Assembly (NCBI RefSeq): GCF_030296755.1
Contig: NZ_AP027741.1
Location: forward strand, 2,967,001-3,031,000
Reading direction: 5' to 3'
Origin: Methylophaga marina
GTDB lineage: Bacteria; Pseudomonadota; Gammaproteobacteria; Nitrosococcales; Methylophagaceae
Length of the DNA: 64,000 nt
The translations under genes and the position numbers were made by a program. Each line of letters starts with the position of its first letter. Position 1 is the first letter of the stretch. Positions 1 to 8,363 of this stretch are shown piece after piece. The notes below the pieces were generated by a model. That model was not told the origin of the DNA. It ran no database searches and saw only the letters and a program-made list of their open reading frames with translations.

Positions 1-126
1 TGTTTCCAGTTCTGAAACGGCGCGACTAACGGCTGGAGGACTAAGTCTGAGTTTACGTGCAGCACTGGCAAAGCCTTCATTCTCAACCACGGCCACGAAG
101 ACAGTCATTAAATGTAGTCGGTCCAT
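1..126 (-). CDS. LysR-family transcriptional regulator, N-terminal 42 codons (cut by window edge)
   Basis: Reading from the ATG at 126 on the minus strand gives a protein beginning MDRLHLMTVFVAVVENEGF and continuing through SAARKLRLSPPAVSRAVSEL, the typical winged helix-turn-helix start of LysR-type regulators (recognition helix around residues 28-42). The rest of the gene, including the ligand-binding domain, lies outside the window. It is divergent from the AhpD-like gene at 251, so by the usual LysR arrangement it probably controls that operon. Effector unknown. Confidence 0.85.
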   Translation of the reverse strand, partial: MDRLHLMTVFVAVVENEGFASAARKLRLSPPAVSRAVSELET

Positions 127-172
127 TCATTATTCCACTTTATGCAATAGTTAATTAATCATTTGGCTGATT

Positions 173-189
173 ATTATATTTCTGATAAT
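173..189. promoter_or_regulatory. Candidate LysR-type operator between the divergent genes
   Basis: ATTAT and ATAAT form a perfect 5-bp dyad separated by 7 bases, so the 17-bp site fits the T-N11-A layout of LysR boxes. It lies 47 bp upstream of the LysR start and 62 bp upstream of the AhpD-like start. It is AT-rich, so chance occurrence is possible; the call rests mainly on position. Confidence 0.35.
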
Positions 190-250
190 AGCGAATAATG
201 TTCTCGCTGCAAACACAACAGCATTATTTACTGATAACAGGAGAACAAAC

Positions 251-796
251 ATGAGCAGAATCAAAACCATCACTGATGATATAGCCAACAATGAACAAGC
301 TGAATTATTTGCTGCTATCCAATCATCACTGGGCATTGTGCCAAACTTCCTTCGGGTCTTTGCTAACTCACCGGATGCCTTAAAAGCGTTCCTGGGTTTT
401 CATCATATTGCTGGCAATGGCTCTTTGGACGCCGTCACACGTGAACGAATTGCGCTGACGCTGGCTCAGAAAAATGAATGTGGCTATTGCTTATCAGCTC
501 ACACCGCTATTGGACGTAAAGCTGGTTTAAATACCGATGAAATCAATGCCAATCGCCAGGGCGACAGTCAGGATGCCAAAGCCGCTGTTGCTGTGAAGTT
601 TGCCCGTACTCTGGCTGAACACACAGGCGAAGTGACGAATGCCGAAGTGCAGGAAATGCGTGATGCCGGTTTCACTGATGCCGATATTGTTGAAGTCATT
701 ACCCACACGGGCATGAATTTATTAACCAATATTCTGAGTAAGGCTAGTCGGGTAGATATCGACTTCCCGAAAGTTGAACTGAATCAGGCGGCTTAA
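251..796 (+). CDS. AhpD-like / carboxymuconolactone decarboxylase family protein
   Basis: The 181-residue all-helical protein carries the family signature NECGYCLSAH (about residues 75-84), the CxxC-x3-H redox centre of AhpD-type alkylhydroperoxidases. An SD-like GGAGAA sits 5 bases before the ATG. The family reduces peroxides or acts as a thiol-linked peroxidase-related protein in the cytoplasm; the true substrate here is unknown. It is the first gene of a four-gene run with flavin-binding-like, glutathione transferase and NTF2-fold proteins under a divergent LysR regulator, which suggests defence against an oxidant or electrophile. Confidence 0.88.
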   Translation: MSRIKTITDDIANNEQAELFAAIQSSLGIVPNFLRVFANSPDALKAFLGFHHIAGNGSLDAVTRERIALTLAQKNECGYCLSAHTAIGRKAGLNTDEINANRQGDSQDAKAAVAVKFARTLAEHTGEVTNAEVQEMRDAGFTDADIVEVITHTGMNLLTNILSKASRVDIDFPKVELNQAA

Positions 797-802
797 CGGA
801 TA

Positions 803-829
803 TTGCCCGGTCTTTTGCCGATCGGGCAA
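803..829 (+). other. Intercistronic hairpin between AhpD-like and PNPOx-like genes
   Basis: TTGCCCG (803-809) and CGGGCAA (823-829) are a perfect 7-bp inverted repeat with a 13-base loop, just after the upstream stop codon and before the strong SD at 838-844. There is no U-tract, so an RNA-processing or stabilising stem is more likely than a terminator. Confidence 0.45.
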
Positions 830-847
830 CTATTCTTAGGAGGTGTT

Positions 848-1408
848 ATGGCCAGAGCATTTGCAAAAATCGCGTTCACAGACAATGTAAAACAGTTACA
901 GTCTGAAATGGGTAGCCGGCAAACGTATCAGGTATTCGAGCAAGGAGATACCGATGATGTGTGCATTGATAAGCGAACAGAGCAATTCATCAAACAACGG
1001 GATAGTGTTTATATTGCCACAAGTAATGATGATGGCTGGCCGTATATTCAGCATCGAGGTGGACCCAAAGGTTTTCTCAAGGTACTGAGTGATAAACAGA
1101 TTGGTTTTGCTGACTTTCGTGGTAACCGACAGTACCTCACTGTAGGCAATATTCAGGGTAATAATAAAGTCTGTTTGTTTTTGATGGATTATGCTCAAAC
1201 TCGCCGCCTTAAAATCTGGGGTCATGCTGAGGTGATTCAGAAAGCCGAATACGCTGGCTTGATGGCACAACTTGAACTCGCTGATTTCAGAGCACCTGTT
1301 GAGCGAGGCGTTGTCATCACCATTGACGCGGTGGACTGGAACTGTCCGAAGTACATTACACCTCGTTATACTCAGGATGAGTTTGCACAGTTTTTAGTTG
1401 ATGATTAG
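848..1408 (+). CDS. Pyridoxamine 5'-phosphate oxidase-family (FMN-binding split barrel) protein
   Basis: The ATG at 848 is chosen because a near-perfect SD (TTAGGAGGTGTT) precedes it; an upstream in-frame TTG at 803 lies inside a hairpin and has no SD. The 186-residue product has the split-barrel core: RDSVYIATSNDDGWPYIQHRGG near residue 60, then GFADFRGNRQY and VCLFLMDYAQTRRLKIWG. The family binds FMN or F420, and members of this ~200-residue subgroup are of uncertain substrate. It probably works with the flanking AhpD-like and GST proteins in a redox/detoxification operon. Not a true PdxH by length and context. Confidence 0.8.
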   Translation: MARAFAKIAFTDNVKQLQSEMGSRQTYQVFEQGDTDDVCIDKRTEQFIKQRDSVYIATSNDDGWPYIQHRGGPKGFLKVLSDKQIGFADFRGNRQYLTVGNIQGNNKVCLFLMDYAQTRRLKIWGHAEVIQKAEYAGLMAQLELADFRAPVERGVVITIDAVDWNCPKYITPRYTQDEFAQFLVDD

Positions 1409-1448
1409 CGTGTAATTGTTTGAAAAAGCTATTTTATTTGTCTTTTAC

Positions 1449-2063
1449 ATGAGCGACAAAACAATGATTTTATACAATATTGCATTATCGGGTAACTGCC
1501 ATAAAGTACGGCTGATGTTAGCTTTTTTAGGCTTGGATTATCAGACCTATGATTTGGATTTAGGCACATCTGAACAGTTAAGTGACGACTTCTTGAAGTT
1601 AAATCCATTTGGTCAGGCACCGGTGATTGATGATCAAGGTCTTGTCATTCGTGATAGCCAGGCTATTTTGGTGTATTTAGCTAAAAAATACGGTGAAGAC
1701 AGGTTTTGGTCGGATGATCCTGCTGAGTTAGCTAATATCACATCATGGTTATCGACAGCAGCCAATGAGCTACAAAATGGCCCAGCAAGATTACGTCTGC
1801 ATCATAAAATGGGGCGACCTATCGACCTTAAACACGCTACAGATACAACGACAAAACTGCTGAATATCATTGACCGTCACTTAGCTGATAAACAATGGCT
1901 AATCGTCGACAGACTGAGTCTTGCAGATATCGCTATGTATCCCTATCTGGCTTTAGCACATGAAGGCCAGGTCGATCTTAGTCCCTATCAGAACATCACT
2001 GCGTGGCTGACACGGTTTGAAGCTTTACCAAACTATGTATCCATGCCAGGCATTAATTTATAA
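1449..2063 (+). CDS. Glutathione S-transferase family protein
   Basis: The thioredoxin-fold N-terminal domain reads [19 protein letters not shown], with the conserved [11 protein letters not shown] loop holding the cis-proline and [14 protein letters not shown] for the glutathione gamma-glutamyl contact. A helical C-terminal domain contains the N-capping [14 protein letters not shown] motif. About 200-205 residues, normal for bacterial GSTs. The start is uncertain: ATG at 1449 or 1464, neither with a strong SD. Third gene of the redox operon, conjugating or reducing an electrophile with glutathione. Confidence 0.86.
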   Translation: MSDKTMILYNIALSGNCHKVRLMLAFLGLDYQTYDLDLGTSEQLSDDFLKLNPFGQAPVIDDQGLVIRDSQAILVYLAKKYGEDRFWSDDPAELANITSWLSTAANELQNGPARLRLHHKMGRPIDLKHATDTTTKLLNIIDRHLADKQWLIVDRLSLADIAMYPYLALAHEGQVDLSPYQNITAWLTRFEALPNYVSMPGINL

Positions 2064-2085
2064 ATCTATTTTGGAGAACAACACT

Positions 2086-2559
2086 ATGACAACCGATATT
2101 AAGCCCCCTCTTCCGCCATTTGATGAAGCCTCGGCTACACAAAAAGTGCGTATGGCTGAAGATGCCTGGAACAGCCGTGACCCGGATCGTGTGGCACAGG
2201 TGTATACCGAAGATACTATCTGGCGTAACCGTGCTGAATTTCCTCGTGGTCGCGAACAAGTCAAAGACTTTTTGCAAAAGAAATGGGCAAGAGAACTCGA
2301 TTACCGTCTAATAAAAGAGCTGTGGGCATTTGAACAAAATCGCATAGCTGTGCGATTTGCATACGAATGGCATGATGATAGTGGCAACTGGTTTCGTTCG
2401 TATGGTAACGAAAACTGGGAATTTAATGAGCAAGGTCTAATGCAACGTCGCTTTGCCTGCATTAATGATTTGCCGCTTAAAGAATCCGATCGTTTATTTC
2501 ATTGGGCATTAGGTAGAAGACCTGATGACCACCCAAGTTTGAGTGATTTAAACTTATAA
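2086..2559 (+). CDS. DUF1348 / NTF2-like (SnoaL-type) family protein
   Basis: The ATG at 2086 follows TTGGAGAA and gives 157 residues. The sequence has the hallmark of the DUF1348 nuclear-transport-factor-2-like fold: [19 protein letters not shown], then [14 protein letters not shown], then [20 protein letters not shown] and [12 protein letters not shown]. Members are small cone-shaped cytoplasmic proteins of unestablished function. Last gene of the operon, ending just before a strong terminator. Its place with AhpD-, PNPOx- and GST-like genes suggests a stress role but no reaction can be assigned. Confidence 0.85.
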   Translation: MTTDIKPPLPPFDEASATQKVRMAEDAWNSRDPDRVAQVYTEDTIWRNRAEFPRGREQVKDFLQKKWARELDYRLIKELWAFEQNRIAVRFAYEWHDDSGNWFRSYGNENWEFNEQGLMQRRFACINDLPLKESDRLFHWALGRRPDDHPSLSDLNL

Positions 2560-2565
2560 ACAAGC

Positions 2566-2596
2566 AGCTCCGGACTTTTAGTTCGGAGCTTTTTTC
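2566..2596. terminator. Rho-independent terminator after the redox operon
   Basis: AGCTCCGGAC and GTTCGGAGCT form a 10-bp stem with one G-U pair and a TTTTA loop, followed by six T. It starts 7 bases after the stop codon of the DUF1348 gene. The convergent gene ends at 2595, so the stem may also serve that gene. Confidence 0.9.
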
Positions 2597-3047
2597 ACTC
2601 TGGCAATAACTGTGATTCTGAATCTTTGATAAAAGTGGCCCATGTTTCGTTGGGTAACCACTCAGTTAATAAAGCACGTTTTGCTTCAAAAACAGGTTTC
2701 TCTTCAACAATACGAAGATAAAGATATAAGAAAGCTGATGCACGGTAGTTCATGGCACAGTGAACCCAGATTTTATGCGCTGAGAATGCTTTCATAATAT
2801 TAAGAAACTGCTCTAAATGAGTCTGACTGGGGGCGTCAAATGGCACAGGTATGTGGATATACGTCATACCTAGACTGGTGACGATACTGCCTTCATTTTC
2901 AATAGCTGACGTAGAATCAGGCATTGCCAGATTGATGATGACTTGAACCCCCTGCTCTGCAATTTTCTCAAACTCGTCGATAGTGGGTTGTCCAGAACTG
3001 GCAATGTTAAGTGTCACATTCAACGCATTCTTAATGGTGGTTTCCAT
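2595..3047 (-). CDS. DUF442-like / protein tyrosine phosphatase-fold protein with a shortened P-loop
   Basis: The ATG at 3047 is preferred because GGAG lies about 10 bases upstream; the frame opens further upstream without an SD. The 150-residue protein has the fold seen in the DUF442 group: ASSGQPTIDEFEKIAEQGV near the N-terminus, a beta strand VIINLAM, and the loop VHCAMNYRASAF near residue 105. Classic tyrosine phosphatases have C-x5-R, whereas here the spacing is C-x4-R, so catalysis is doubtful. Monocistronic, convergent with the redox operon. Confidence 0.7.
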   Translation of the reverse strand: METTIKNALNVTLNIASSGQPTIDEFEKIAEQGVQVIINLAMPDSTSAIENEGSIVTSLGMTYIHIPVPFDAPSQTHLEQFLNIMKAFSAHKIWVHCAMNYRASAFLYLYLRIVEEKPVFEAKRALLTEWLPNETWATFIKDSESQLLPE

Positions 3048-3207
3048 TATCGAAATACTCCATTTCTTGTTATGGCGCTTTAAGATTATCATGACCTGTT
3101 AACAAGAATCATATTGGATAAGCAACGTCATGGCGACTCTTTGTGAACTCTTTGTTGAATTGACACTCTGAATACCTTTAATAATAAAAATAGAATGAAC
3201 AATAACA

Positions 3208-4224
3208 ATGAAGTTAAAAACAGGATTCGCTTTTTCGTGCTTGCTGATAAGTCAGCTTGTCTCAGCACGTGACTATATAGATGGACATTTACATTACGTC
3301 GATTTTTTTCAGGAAACAGATGGCATGCCGGCCTTACTGAAGGTGATGGATGAGAGTGATATAAGCCAGGCTGTCATTATGGGGATTCCCGTTGCCAAGA
3401 CATGGGATGAAAATGAACCCAAAAAACCACGCTATTATGCGGGGGATGATGCCCCGATTTATTGGTATAGCGGCACTGATCTTGAGCTACACGCTGCGAT
3501 AAAAAATCTAAGTACTGAACAACAGAAACGCTTTATTCCTTTCTTATCTGGCTTTAACCCAGATGATAAAAATGCGGTGAACCATATCCGTCGGGCATTA
3601 GAGCTTAACCCGGGATTCTGGCAAGGTATCGGTGAGGTGTTTACACGACATGATGATCTCACTGCTTTGATTCATGGCAGTGCGCCAAGGGCCAATAGTG
3701 AAGCCATGATGAAAGTCTATAAGCTGGCTGCCGAACATGATCTACCCGTCTTAGTTCATAGCAATATCACGTCTCAACGTGAGCGCAACCCCTTGTATCT
3801 TGAGGAGTTAGAAGAAGCTCTTGGCAAGAATCCCGAGGTCAAATTCATCTGGGCACATGCTGGTACCAGTAAAGAGTTGCACCGACATCAAGAAGAGCTC
3901 GATTTTATTCGGCCACTGTTAAAAACGCTTTTGGATAAATACGAGAATTTGACCATAGACTTGTCATGGACAATGATCGAACCCTATTTACTGGATGAAA
4001 AAGGTCAGCCACGAGCTAAGTGGTTGAGTTTGCTTGAGCAGTATCCGACCCGGTTTGTGATTGGCAGTGATGTGGTCGGCAGCTTTGATAATGTCGGTAA
4101 AATTATGCATGGGTTTGATACGGTATTAGATGCACTACCAGAGGGCGTAGCAAAAGCGATTGCTCATGATAACTTTCTCGCTCTGTTACCTGACTCTAAA
4201 GATATAAATACGATTAAGGAATGA
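3208..4224 (+). CDS. Exported amidohydrolase-family (TIM-barrel metal-dependent hydrolase) protein
   Basis: A cleavable signal peptide (about residues 1-20, ending LVSA) precedes DGHLHYVDFFQ, the HxH motif of strand 1 in the amidohydrolase superfamily. Later metal-ligand candidates are the histidines in VLVHSN and FIWAHAGTS and the Asp in VIGSDVVG. The 338-residue protein resembles amidohydrolase_2 (ACMSD-like) proteins and should act in the periplasm. Substrate unknown. Single gene with 160 bp upstream and 282 bp downstream that show no gene. Confidence 0.75.
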   Translation: MKLKTGFAFSCLLISQLVSARDYIDGHLHYVDFFQETDGMPALLKVMDESDISQAVIMGIPVAKTWDENEPKKPRYYAGDDAPIYWYSGTDLELHAAIKNLSTEQQKRFIPFLSGFNPDDKNAVNHIRRALELNPGFWQGIGEVFTRHDDLTALIHGSAPRANSEAMMKVYKLAAEHDLPVLVHSNITSQRERNPLYLEELEEALGKNPEVKFIWAHAGTSKELHRHQEELDFIRPLLKTLLDKYENLTIDLSWTMIEPYLLDEKGQPRAKWLSLLEQYPTRFVIGSDVVGSFDNVGKIMHGFDTVLDALPEGVAKAIAHDNFLALLPDSKDINTIKE

Positions 4225-4506
4225 TAAAGGTTTTGTCCAGCTTCATTCACAGCAAGACACTAAACATCTTAAGTGTATCTCTTTCTGTAGCGACGTTATG
4301 AAACAAAAAGTGGTTTCTCTGCATTCATAATTTGATTGTAACGCGTCTATGATTTACCACGATTGTTAACCGACTATGCGTTGAGATGAGACAGAAAAGC
4401 CCAGCCAAGACCGTAAAATTGTTATATTTTGAAACAGGTGTGAAGTTCGTTTAATTATCAAATAATTAAATTCAGCCCCCACTGCATAGTCATTAAGGAG
4501 TGAGTC

Positions 4507-5598
4507 ATGCCAAATCGTCGAGTTGGTAATAAATGCGCAGGATACGCACAGAGCTTTTATAAGCAGAATGGAAAAGCACAGCCTATTCTTATCTTGGCTA
4601 TTGCACTTGTTGTTTTACTCGTGGCTGCCCAGCTGGCGCTACCAACATTAGTCAAAAACTACCTCAATAAAAAACTAGCCAATATGGGCGACTACAGTGC
4701 GCATATTGAGGATGTTGATATCGCACTCTGGCGTGGTGCCTATACCTTAAACAGCATTAAGATCGTCAAAACAGATAGAGATATCCCCGTCACCTTCTTT
4801 GAGTCGCATAGCATCGATCTTGCTATCAGCTGGTCCGTACTATTCCGTGGTGAAGTGGTAGCTGATGTAGAGCTTATCGAACCTGAAGTACATTTTGTGG
4901 ATGCAAATGATGACAAGGTGCAAACAGGTGCTGGCACCGATTGGCGAGAGATGTTGCAACAACTGCTACCGATTAGAATCGAACGTCTTGCTATAAAACG
5001 AGGGCAGCTTCATTTTCACAACTTTCAGTCTGACCCGCCCGTTCACCTTGTATTGAGCGATTTGAATGGCCAGTTTACCGGTTTGAGCAATCGTGATGAT
5101 GCTAAAGAATCGACATTATCTTTTAAAGGAACCATGCTAGAAACGGCTAAGTTATCTATCGATGGAAAGCTGAATCCGCTTGGAAGATTTCGCAATTTTG
5201 ATATTAAATTAAAAGTAGAAAATGTGGATGCCGTCAAACTCAATGAACTGACTGAAGCTTATGCCAACTTTAATATGGAGTCAGGTCAGGGTGAGTTGTT
5301 AATGTCCCTTAAAGCTGAGGATGGTCAGTTGAACGGCTATGCCCGGCCCATTTTAGATAACGTGACCATCTTAGATCTTAGTGAAGACAGTGATGAAGGA
5401 CTCATTAATGTTGTGTGGGAATCAGTTATGGCCGCATTGGGACAAATTTTCCGTAATCAACCTAAGGACAGAATTGCTGCCGAGATTCAAATCAGTGGTA
5501 GCTTGGATCAGGAGAATATCAGTCCATGGCAAGCTTTCTTATCCATACTGCATAATGCTTTTGTGGAAGCCTACGATAAACAATTTCGACAAGAATAG
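4507..5598 (+). CDS. DUF748 / AsmA-like membrane-anchored periplasmic protein
   Basis: AAGGAG lies 6 bases before the ATG. After about 27 residues there is one transmembrane helix (PILILAIALVVLLVAAQLAL), then a long periplasmic part with the DUF748/AsmA-like pattern: short beta repeats, DVDIALWRGAYTLNSIKI, and VELIEPEVHFVD. 363 residues, shorter than many DUF748 proteins. Relatives are thought to take part in outer-membrane lipid or assembly processes, but no function is established for this group. It ends 24 bp from the convergent DUF3750 gene. Confidence 0.7.
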   Translation: MPNRRVGNKCAGYAQSFYKQNGKAQPILILAIALVVLLVAAQLALPTLVKNYLNKKLANMGDYSAHIEDVDIALWRGAYTLNSIKIVKTDRDIPVTFFESHSIDLAISWSVLFRGEVVADVELIEPEVHFVDANDDKVQTGAGTDWREMLQQLLPIRIERLAIKRGQLHFHNFQSDPPVHLVLSDLNGQFTGLSNRDDAKESTLSFKGTMLETAKLSIDGKLNPLGRFRNFDIKLKVENVDAVKLNELTEAYANFNMESGQGELLMSLKAEDGQLNGYARPILDNVTILDLSEDSDEGLINVVWESVMAALGQIFRNQPKDRIAAEIQISGSLDQENISPWQAFLSILHNAFVEAYDKQFRQE

Positions 5599-5622
5599 TG
5601 TGTTTGTTTAGTGATAAACAGC

Positions 5623-6162
5623 TTAGTCTGCGTAACCACTGCCAATGGCTCGAAATGGCATTTTTAGTCCGAGTTCTTTAACTTGTAAGCCTACCCAGGC
5701 CGGAAAAGTGTTGCTATTCGGACCAGGAAATAAAGAATACTCATCTGCCCAGGGGTAATTGGCTACTGCGGTTTTAATTTCAGGAATCAATTCGGCGGCT
5801 TTATCTCCTTTTAGAGACAAGATTTTTTCGGGTCTGGCACCATACCAATAGGTGTCTGGTGTAGTGGTTTGAAACTCACGTAATGCAGGTAAACCACGTT
5901 TTACTCGCCAGCCCACCACTTCGTAGACCGTATATGTTGCCGCATTTTCTGGTTTTACCGCTATCCAGGAATGCACAGCGAACCAGCCACGCCAGCTAAA
6001 CGCATCGGCAGCATAGACTTCGATAATGGCTTGTTTTTCTTTATTTGGATCAGCTGCAATGCCTGCTGGTTCACGGCTGGCCGTTCGCCAGTCCTGAGAG
6101 GTACAAGCACTCAAGGCGACCACCAACATAAAGGATGTCACAACATTAAGTAAACGTGTCAT
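5623..6162 (-). CDS. DUF3750 family lipoprotein
   Basis: The ATG at 6162 (a GTG lies one codon upstream) starts a 179-residue protein with a lipoprotein signal ending VVALSACTS. The body matches DUF3750: AFSWRGWFAVHSWIAVKP, YEVVGWRV and the strongly conserved PGPNSNTFPAWV. The start overlaps the end of the histidine kinase gene by 17 bp, so the lipoprotein is probably the last gene of a response regulator-kinase-lipoprotein operon. Function unknown. Confidence 0.8.
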   Translation of the reverse strand: MTRLLNVVTSFMLVVALSACTSQDWRTASREPAGIAADPNKEKQAIIEVYAADAFSWRGWFAVHSWIAVKPENAATYTVYEVVGWRVKRGLPALREFQTTTPDTYWYGARPEKILSLKGDKAAELIPEIKTAVANYPWADEYSLFPGPNSNTFPAWVGLQVKELGLKMPFRAIGSGYAD

Positions 6163-7519
6163 CACGACCTAAACCTTGACTGGAATGTGGTAAAGAGATT
6201 TCAACGCGTAAACCGGTTTTTGTATTGGCAATATTTAACTCACCATTGAGAATATCGACGATGGCTTTGGTGATGCTCAAGCCCAGCCCAAAGTTACCTT
6301 TTTTCTTATCATGCACGAAACGATTAGTCACATTGGGTAGTAACTCAGCATCAATGCCCCCTGCTTCATCCGTTATCTTCCAGGTCACAAAATCATCTTG
6401 TTCTGTCACCAGGATTGACACTGACTGCTCTGGAACCGAGAACTGAATGGCATTTTTTATGACATTTCTGATGGCAACAGCGACGAGTTCTTGTGGCAAA
6501 AATAAATCCTGATCGCTATGAATAATTTTATGAATTTCTACCTGACTTTCTTTGATCATAGAGTGAAGCGGCGTTAATGCTTTGCTAGTGATTTCACTAG
6601 CGCTGCTGCTTGCCGTGATCGCTGCCATCTGCTCGGCATCGAGCCTTGCCAGCATTAATAATTGATCAAGCAGTTCTGTTAGCTGTTTAACCGCCAGGTT
6701 GGCTTGTTTCAGATTGCAGTCCGCTTCCGCACCTTGTTTGAGCATGGCGACTTGTAGTTGGGTCGTAATGCCTGCCAACGGTGTACGCAGTTCATGAGCA
6801 GCATCTGCAGTAAAGCGACGTTCACTTTCCAGCACGGCTTTGACTCTAGCCAACAAAGCATTAAAACCGGCAATCACCCCCTTGACTTCACTTGGCACAT
6901 CGTCAATTTCGATGGGTGTCAAACTGCTGCCCGTGTGGGTATCAAAATGATCCTGTAGCTGTGTCATGGGTTTAAATACGCGCTGAATAATAAAATAAAG
7001 AGAGATAATCAGCGTCAAAACAGCCAGTACCCAGGGAATCACTACCCCAATCAAGACGATATTAAAGAGTTGACGACGTTTATCCAGCTTCTCGGCAGTC
7101 GTGACTGAAATGCCGTGCTCGGTTAATTTGAATACGCGCCAGATAGTGCCATTATCCCGAACGAAGCTGTAGCCATCTTTGACAGAGGTTAAGACATCAC
7201 GGTTATCATCTTCAGTGCTGATAATTAATTCGCCATCAATACGAGTGACATTACAGACAATGACCTCTGTATTTTCTCTATTTTTTTCTATTTGTTGAAT
7301 CAGTTCATTGGTTAATGATGAGGATGGCTTTTCATTCTTTACATCGTATTGATGAACAATATGAGACAACATTTTTGCTGAGGCGGCTAAGCGATCATCC
7401 AGAATCTGTTTCACATCGCTTTTAATGGTGTGGTACATGAATGGACCGATAGCCAAACATAAAATACCGGTGACTAAAAATACCGACAGTAGGAGTTTAT
7501 TTCTTAGGCTACCTTTCAT
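6146..7519 (-). CDS. QseC/PmrB-like sensor histidine kinase
   Basis: 457 residues. One N-terminal membrane helix (residues about 9-30), a periplasmic loop, a second helix near 155-178, then HAMP, then the HisKA box FTADAAHELRTPLAGI (phospho-His near 242). The ATPase domain shows the N box RNVIKNAIQFS and the G boxes DEAGGIDAELL and GNFGLGLSITKAI. Start codon overlaps the stop of the response regulator by 4 bp (ATGA), so the two are translationally coupled. Divergence from an RND pump operon suggests it senses a toxic compound, metal or envelope stress. Confidence 0.88.
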   Translation of the reverse strand: MKGSLRNKLLLSVFLVTGILCLAIGPFMYHTIKSDVKQILDDRLAASAKMLSHIVHQYDVKNEKPSSSLTNELIQQIEKNRENTEVIVCNVTRIDGELIISTEDDNRDVLTSVKDGYSFVRDNGTIWRVFKLTEHGISVTTAEKLDKRRQLFNIVLIGVVIPWVLAVLTLIISLYFIIQRVFKPMTQLQDHFDTHTGSSLTPIEIDDVPSEVKGVIAGFNALLARVKAVLESERRFTADAAHELRTPLAGITTQLQVAMLKQGAEADCNLKQANLAVKQLTELLDQLLMLARLDAEQMAAITASSSASEITSKALTPLHSMIKESQVEIHKIIHSDQDLFLPQELVAVAIRNVIKNAIQFSVPEQSVSILVTEQDDFVTWKITDEAGGIDAELLPNVTNRFVHDKKKGNFGLGLSITKAIVDILNGELNIANTKTGLRVEISLPHSSQGLGRDDTFT

Positions 7520-8181
7520 TGTTTATCCACGGCTAAAAAGTAGCCTAAACGGCGTTCAGTACAAATGAGATCCGTACCCAGCTTTTTACGCAAATTATGA
7601 ATATGTACTGCGACAGCGTTACTTGCCACGCCCTCAGCCCAGCCATAGAGTCTGTCTTGTAATTGTTCCGTGTTCACCACTTTTCCTGGTTGATGCATCA
7701 AGGCTTCAAGCACAATCAGTTCACTTTTAGATAACTTGACGGGAAGACCATTCGCTTTGACTTCACCTTTAGTGGGATTGAAACTAATATGCGCGAAAGT
7801 AATCACATTATCTGCCCGGCCAGCGATACGGCGTGTGATGGATTGTAATCGCGCCACTAACTCATCAAAGTCGAAGGGTTTGGTTAGATAATCATCGGCA
7901 CCAGCAGAAAGACCGGTGACTCTATCCGGGATAGCATCTCGTGCAGTCAGGATAAGTACAGGCAGTAATATTTTATTTTGACGCCACTTGGTCAGTAATG
8001 TCATGCCATCGTAATCAGGTAATGTTAAATCAAGTATCACGACATCATAGTTCACATGCTGAATAGCCTGATTGGCGGTATGAGCGTCTTTTACCCAGTC
8101 GGTGCTGTGGCCTAATGTTTCCAGCCCCTGTTTGATGCCATCACCGACGATGTCATTGTCTTCAACCAGTAAAATATACAT
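7516..8181 (-). CDS. OmpR-family response regulator (QseB/PmrA-like)
   Basis: The start at 8181 (MYILLVEDND) is chosen by alignment with receiver domains. Receiver domain about 1-115 with phospho-Asp in DVVILDLTLPDYDG and Lys in YLTKPFDFDELVAR; winged helix C-terminal domain with ELIVLEALMHQPGKVV and AVAVHIHNLRKKLG, ending GYFLAVDKQ. 221 residues. Upstream, ATTAA-type repeats at 8217-8239 could be its binding site, which would link it to the divergent efflux operon. Confidence 0.9.
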   Translation of the reverse strand: MYILLVEDNDIVGDGIKQGLETLGHSTDWVKDAHTANQAIQHVNYDVVILDLTLPDYDGMTLLTKWRQNKILLPVLILTARDAIPDRVTGLSAGADDYLTKPFDFDELVARLQSITRRIAGRADNVITFAHISFNPTKGEVKANGLPVKLSKSELIVLEALMHQPGKVVNTEQLQDRLYGWAEGVASNAVAVHIHNLRKKLGTDLICTERRLGYFLAVDKQ

Positions 8182-8216
8182 ACATGATTCCCAATAATTA
8201 CACACTCATTATGGTT

Positions 8217-8239
8217 ATTAACATTAAGTGAATATTAAA
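8217..8239. promoter_or_regulatory. Candidate direct-repeat operator for the QseB/PmrA-like regulator
   Basis: ATTAAC (8217-8222), ATTAAG (8223-8228) and ATTAAA (8234-8239) occur in the same orientation. The last two are one helical turn (11 bp) apart, like the TTAA-type half-sites of PmrA/QseB regulators. The site lies 36 bp upstream of the regulator start and 125 bp upstream of the membrane fusion protein gene. AT-rich repeats arise easily by chance. Confidence 0.35.
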
Positions 8240-8363
8240 AACGACATAATGTAGAGCTAATGTTTGACTCATAGACTTGATGTAAATTACACAGCTTCGT
8301 GTATATGTTGCTCTGATTAACTAGCCAGTAACCCAATTAAATTTTTTATAAGAGATGTTTACC

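Noticed and set aside
803-847. TTG start for the PNPOx-like protein
   Set aside because: Lies in a hairpin with no SD; the ATG at 848 has a near-perfect SD.
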